From Caecibacteroides pullorum (GTDB taxonomy: Bacteria > Bacteroidota > Bacteroidia > Bacteroidales > Bacteroidaceae), in contig NZ_JAAZTS010000025.1 in the NCBI RefSeq assembly GCF_019239235.1, positions 1 to 38,781 of the forward strand: a stretch of 38,781 nt of DNA. The letters are read 5' to 3'. The notes below the pieces were generated by a model. It saw only the letters and a list, made by a program, of their open reading frames with translations. It was not told the DNA's origin and ran no database searches. Both the position numbers and the translations under genes were made by a program. This document shows positions 36,743 to 38,781 of this stretch, piece after piece (position 1 is the stretch's first letter; every line of letters begins with the position of its first letter).

Positions 36743-36780
36743 AAGCGGACCGAGCCACAAGCAATCGGTCCGCTTTTCTT
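36743..36780 (+). terminator. Terminator after the amylase gene
   Basis: AAGCGGACCGA (36743-36753) pairs perfectly with TCGGTCCGCTT (36765-36775), followed by TTCTTTT. Confidence 0.88.
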
Positions 36781-36842
36781 TTACCATGCCGATTCTATTG
36801 CTTGGCAGCACCTTCTAAAGCTGCAAGAAATTCGATTTTTCC

Positions 36843-36873
36843 TTTGATATACAAAAGATTGTAGATATCTTAG
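36843..36873 (+). promoter_or_regulatory. Promoter of the DUF2007-SDR unit
   Basis: TTTG (36843-36846), a 19-bp spacer and TATCTTAG (36866-36873, one mismatch to TAnnTTTG) end 23 bp before the ATG at 36897. Confidence 0.65.
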
Positions 36874-36896
36874 CAGAAATAAATAAAGGATATGAC

Positions 36897-37127
36897 ATGA
36901 AACAAGACAAAATCGTCGAACTTTATCGAGGTGAGCTTTGGGAGTGCCAATTGCTGGAAAGCATCTTGAAAGACAATAACATCGATTGTTTTTTGACCAA
37001 CAGTACGCGCAGCGGTTATGGTCCTATCGTCACTCCTGCCCAGCTAATACAAATCATGATAAAGGAATCTGATACAATAAAAGGAACTGAAATACTGAAA
37101 CAGTTCAAGCAAAACAATCAAGAATAA
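36897..37127 (+). CDS. DUF2007-family small protein
   Basis: This 76-residue soluble protein (KIVELYRGELWECQLLESILKDNNIDCFLTN...) has the beta-alpha-beta layout of DUF2007, a family named as putative signal-transducing proteins because of its similarity to the PII fold. No active-site residues stand out and no partner is known to me. It begins the two-gene unit with the SDR 18 bp downstream and has a good promoter just upstream. Confidence 0.8.
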   Translation: MKQDKIVELYRGELWECQLLESILKDNNIDCFLTNSTRSGYGPIVTPAQLIQIMIKESDTIKGTEILKQFKQNNQE

Positions 37128-37145
37128 AATATCAATTATAGTAAC

Positions 37146-37913
37146 ATGAAAGGAAAACTGATTTTTATCACTGGAGCTACCAGCGGCATTGGTGAAGGAT
37201 GTGCCCGCAAATTTGCAGCAATGGGAAGCAATCTGATATTGAATGGACGGAATACAGAAAAGTTGGAAGCACTGAAAGAAGAACTAACGGCACAAGGCGT
37301 AGAAGTTCTTACATTGCCATTCGATGTACGCGACCGTGAAACAATGCGTCAGGCGGTCGATTCATTGGAAGGAAAATGGAGAAACATCGATGTCCTGATA
37401 AACAATGCCGGACTGGTCATCGGAATGGATAAAGAATATGAAGGCTCACTGAACGAATGGGACATCGTGATTGATACGAACATCAAGGCATTGCTAGCCA
37501 TGACACGGATGATTGTACCAGGAATGGTAGAACGCGGCAGTGGACATATCATCAATATCGGTTCTATTGCCGGTGATGCGGCTTATGCAGGAGGCAGTGT
37601 ATATTGTGCTACCAAAGCAGCTGTTAAAGCATTGTCCGACGGTCTACGCATCGACTTGGTAGATACGCCATTACGAGTGACCAACATCAAGCCGGGCATG
37701 GTAGAAACAAACTTCTCCGTCGTCCGCTTCCGAGGGGATAAAAATAAAGCAGACGCTGTGTACGAAGGCCTCAAACCGTTGACAGGGGATGACATTGCCG
37801 ATGTGGTGTATTACGCAGCTTCAGCTCCGGCACACATCCAAATAGCCGAAGTATTGGTGATGCCTACCAATCAGGCTACAGGAACTGTATGTCATCGACA
37901 GAAAAACATCTAA
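37146..37913 (+). CDS. Short-chain dehydrogenase/reductase, YdfG-like
   Basis: This 255-residue classical SDR has the Rossmann cofactor motif TGATSGIGEG (9-18), an Asn-Gly-Arg-Asn stretch after strand 2 that favours NADP(H), and NNAG. The catalytic residues are Ser140 and Tyr153-x-x-x-Lys157 (SVYCATKAAVK). The sequence NIKPGMVETNFSVVRF and overall length fit YdfG-type NADP-dependent 3-hydroxy acid (serine/allo-threonine) dehydrogenases. The exact substrate is uncertain. It follows the DUF2007 gene by 18 bp and ends at a strong terminator shared with the convergent transporter gene. Confidence 0.9.
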   Translation: MKGKLIFITGATSGIGEGCARKFAAMGSNLILNGRNTEKLEALKEELTAQGVEVLTLPFDVRDRETMRQAVDSLEGKWRNIDVLINNAGLVIGMDKEYEGSLNEWDIVIDTNIKALLAMTRMIVPGMVERGSGHIINIGSIAGDAAYAGGSVYCATKAAVKALSDGLRIDLVDTPLRVTNIKPGMVETNFSVVRFRGDKNKADAVYEGLKPLTGDDIADVVYYAASAPAHIQIAEVLVMPTNQATGTVCHRQKNI

Positions 37914-37932
37914 GCATATTAAAATAATACAA

Positions 37933-37979
37933 AAACGTCTGTCTTCTATTAAAGCTGCCGAAGACAGACGTTTATTTTT
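37933..37979. terminator. Bidirectional terminator between SDR and MFS genes
   Basis: AAACGTCTGTCTTC (37933-37946) pairs perfectly over 14 bp with GAAGACAGACGTTT (37960-37973). A T run follows on the right and an A run precedes on the left, so it can act for both convergent genes. Confidence 0.9.
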
Positions 37980-38010
37980 TATTCTTATACCTCAATCTTC
38001 CTAATCCCCA

Positions 38011-38709
38011 TTATACCATATCTTCTCCTGTATGGATAACCGGTACCCGTACCGTCTTATGAAATGGAATAAAGCGGGAAACGATGGCTATAATCAAAGT
38101 TATAGCAAAAAGCCAGCCTAAAATATGCTTCAAAGCCAATAGAGTGCCTTGTTGCTGCAAAACAGTATAGAGTGTATTGGTCGCGAGTTGGGTAGCTTCA
38201 TCAATGCCATGTCCTTGCGCCAAACTACTGTTCAGAGCAGATTGCCAACGATCTACGGCCAATGGATCTGTAGCGCTGAGTGTTTCGGACAGTTCTACCA
38301 TATATTTCTGTTGCAGACGATAAAGCGTATTGCTGTAAAAAGCCGAAGCAATAACCGGCGTTAGCACCGAACGAAAGGTTATAAGAAAAAAAGCATTCGA
38401 AAGCAGATATTTCGGAGGCAGATCTTCGACGGCAAAAAGTGCGAAAGCTATAATAAGCGTCAACATCCCTAAACCACGCAGGAACATAGGCAGGTAGAGC
38501 ATCTCATAAGTACTGTCGGGTGAAACTCCAAAATAAAGAATACCAAAGAAAAGAGCAAAGCATGCCATACCTCCAGCTATAAGAAAACGGAAACGCCACC
38601 GTTGCCACCTGAACCACCAAAAACAGATGAAAGCTCCTACTGCATAACCTGGAAGCAACCAAATATATAAGGTCATTAGTGTCCCGTTAAAATGGGACGA
38701 GTTAAACAA
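38011..38709 (-). CDS. C-terminal half of an MFS efflux transporter (possibly truncated)
   Basis: This 232-residue maximal frame holds about five membrane helices: TLYIWLLPGYAVGAFICFWW, FLIAGGMACFALFFGILYFG, FLRGLGMLTLIIAFALFAV, LSNAFFLITFRSVLTPVIASAFY and LGWLFAITLIIAIVSRFI. The order and loops resemble the second half of Bacteroides DHA2-type drug-efflux permeases, which are usually over 500 residues. The frame begins with TTG immediately after an in-frame TAA (38710-38712); the first ATG is at 38676. So either the gene is interrupted and only this half remains open, or the 5' half lies in another frame beyond the window. A functional 12-14 helix transporter cannot be made from this frame alone. 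Confidence 0.7.
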   Translation of the reverse strand: MFNSSHFNGTLMTLYIWLLPGYAVGAFICFWWFRWQRWRFRFLIAGGMACFALFFGILYFGVSPDSTYEMLYLPMFLRGLGMLTLIIAFALFAVEDLPPKYLLSNAFFLITFRSVLTPVIASAFYSNTLYRLQQKYMVELSETLSATDPLAVDRWQSALNSSLAQGHGIDEATQLATNTLYTVLQQQGTLLALKHILGWLFAITLIIAIVSRFIPFHKTVRVPVIHTGEDMV

Positions 38710-38781
38710 TTAATCAAAAAGCCCCGGAATCAGGGGATCATTTAGATCTTTGACATCATTGAAATTAGTCTTGTCGAACAG
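38710..38781 (-). CDS. Partial reading frame ending just upstream of the MFS fragment
   Basis: On the minus strand the last bases of the window read LFDKTNFNDVKDLNDPLIPG then LFD and TAA. This is the same frame as the MFS fragment, with no base between the stop and its TTG. The 23 visible residues are hydrophilic, unlike a membrane helix. They could be the end of a separate upstream gene, or part of the transporter cut by a single stop (a CAA-to-TAA change would join them). The window edge prevents a decision. Confidence 0.5.
   Translation of the reverse strand: MFDKTNFNDVKDLNDPLIPGLFD

Noticed and set aside
38745..38781. GATCTTTGACAT at the right edge, resembling an rRNA-leader boxA element on the plus strand.
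   Set aside because: On the minus strand the whole stretch is an open coding frame ending at TAA 38710-38712, and no promoter or hairpin like those at 1-475 is nearby.

Overview
The window reads as chromosome of a gut Bacteroidales bacterium of the Bacteroides/Phocaeicola type. The signs are SusC/SusD genes with an ECF sigma/FecR pair, an unlinked hisGDCB cluster with a fused hisB, NigD-like and DUF2490 proteins, a GGGtGRT protein, and the Bacteroides promoter grammar (TTTG, 19-21 bp, TAnnTTTG) at many start regions. No transposase, integrase, tRNA or CRISPR array was seen.

Layout. (1) 1-475, read leftward, looks like the leader and three tandem promoters of an rRNA operon whose genes lie beyond the left edge. 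(2) 669-829 is a block of three large inverted repeats. (3) 870-5255 is hisG-hisD-hisC-hisB on the minus strand. It is preceded (5301-5484) by a consensus promoter, a 15-residue leader peptide with five consecutive His codons and a terminator hairpin, which together make a histidine attenuator. (4) 5514-6710 holds a hotdog thioesterase and a DUF2490 outer-membrane protein. (5) 6800-16710, minus strand, is a polysaccharide utilization locus: ECF sigma, FecR anti-sigma, STN-containing SusC, SusD, metallophosphoesterase and GH20 hexosaminidase. It probably acts on host-type amino-sugar glycans. (6) 16945-21556 holds a Pif1-like helicase, DsbD and a Dabb-domain protein. (7) 21660-23688, plus strand, is udk-mltF. 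(8) 23986-29423, minus strand, holds metH (without the reactivation domain), smpB, a Yip1-type membrane protein, a NigD-like lipoprotein and a DMP19 protein. (9) From 29581 the plus strand carries a pectate lyase, a NifU-like scaffold/GGGtGRT pair with high-expression features, a TPR protein, a SusA-like periplasmic amylase, a DUF2007 protein and an SDR. (10) The right edge has the C-terminal half of an MFS transporter, directly preceded by an in-frame stop.

The main things to look at again are these. A recurrent class of short intergenic arrays (about three units of 21-22 bp, often self-complementary) sits at the 3' ends of at least five unrelated genes. The his attenuator is complete and can be read base by base. 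The scaffold/GGGtGRT pair is abundant-looking but functionally undefined. MetH is shortened. A LacI-type palindrome lies upstream of the amylase. All functions are assigned from recognisable motifs and remembered family features; no database search was possible.
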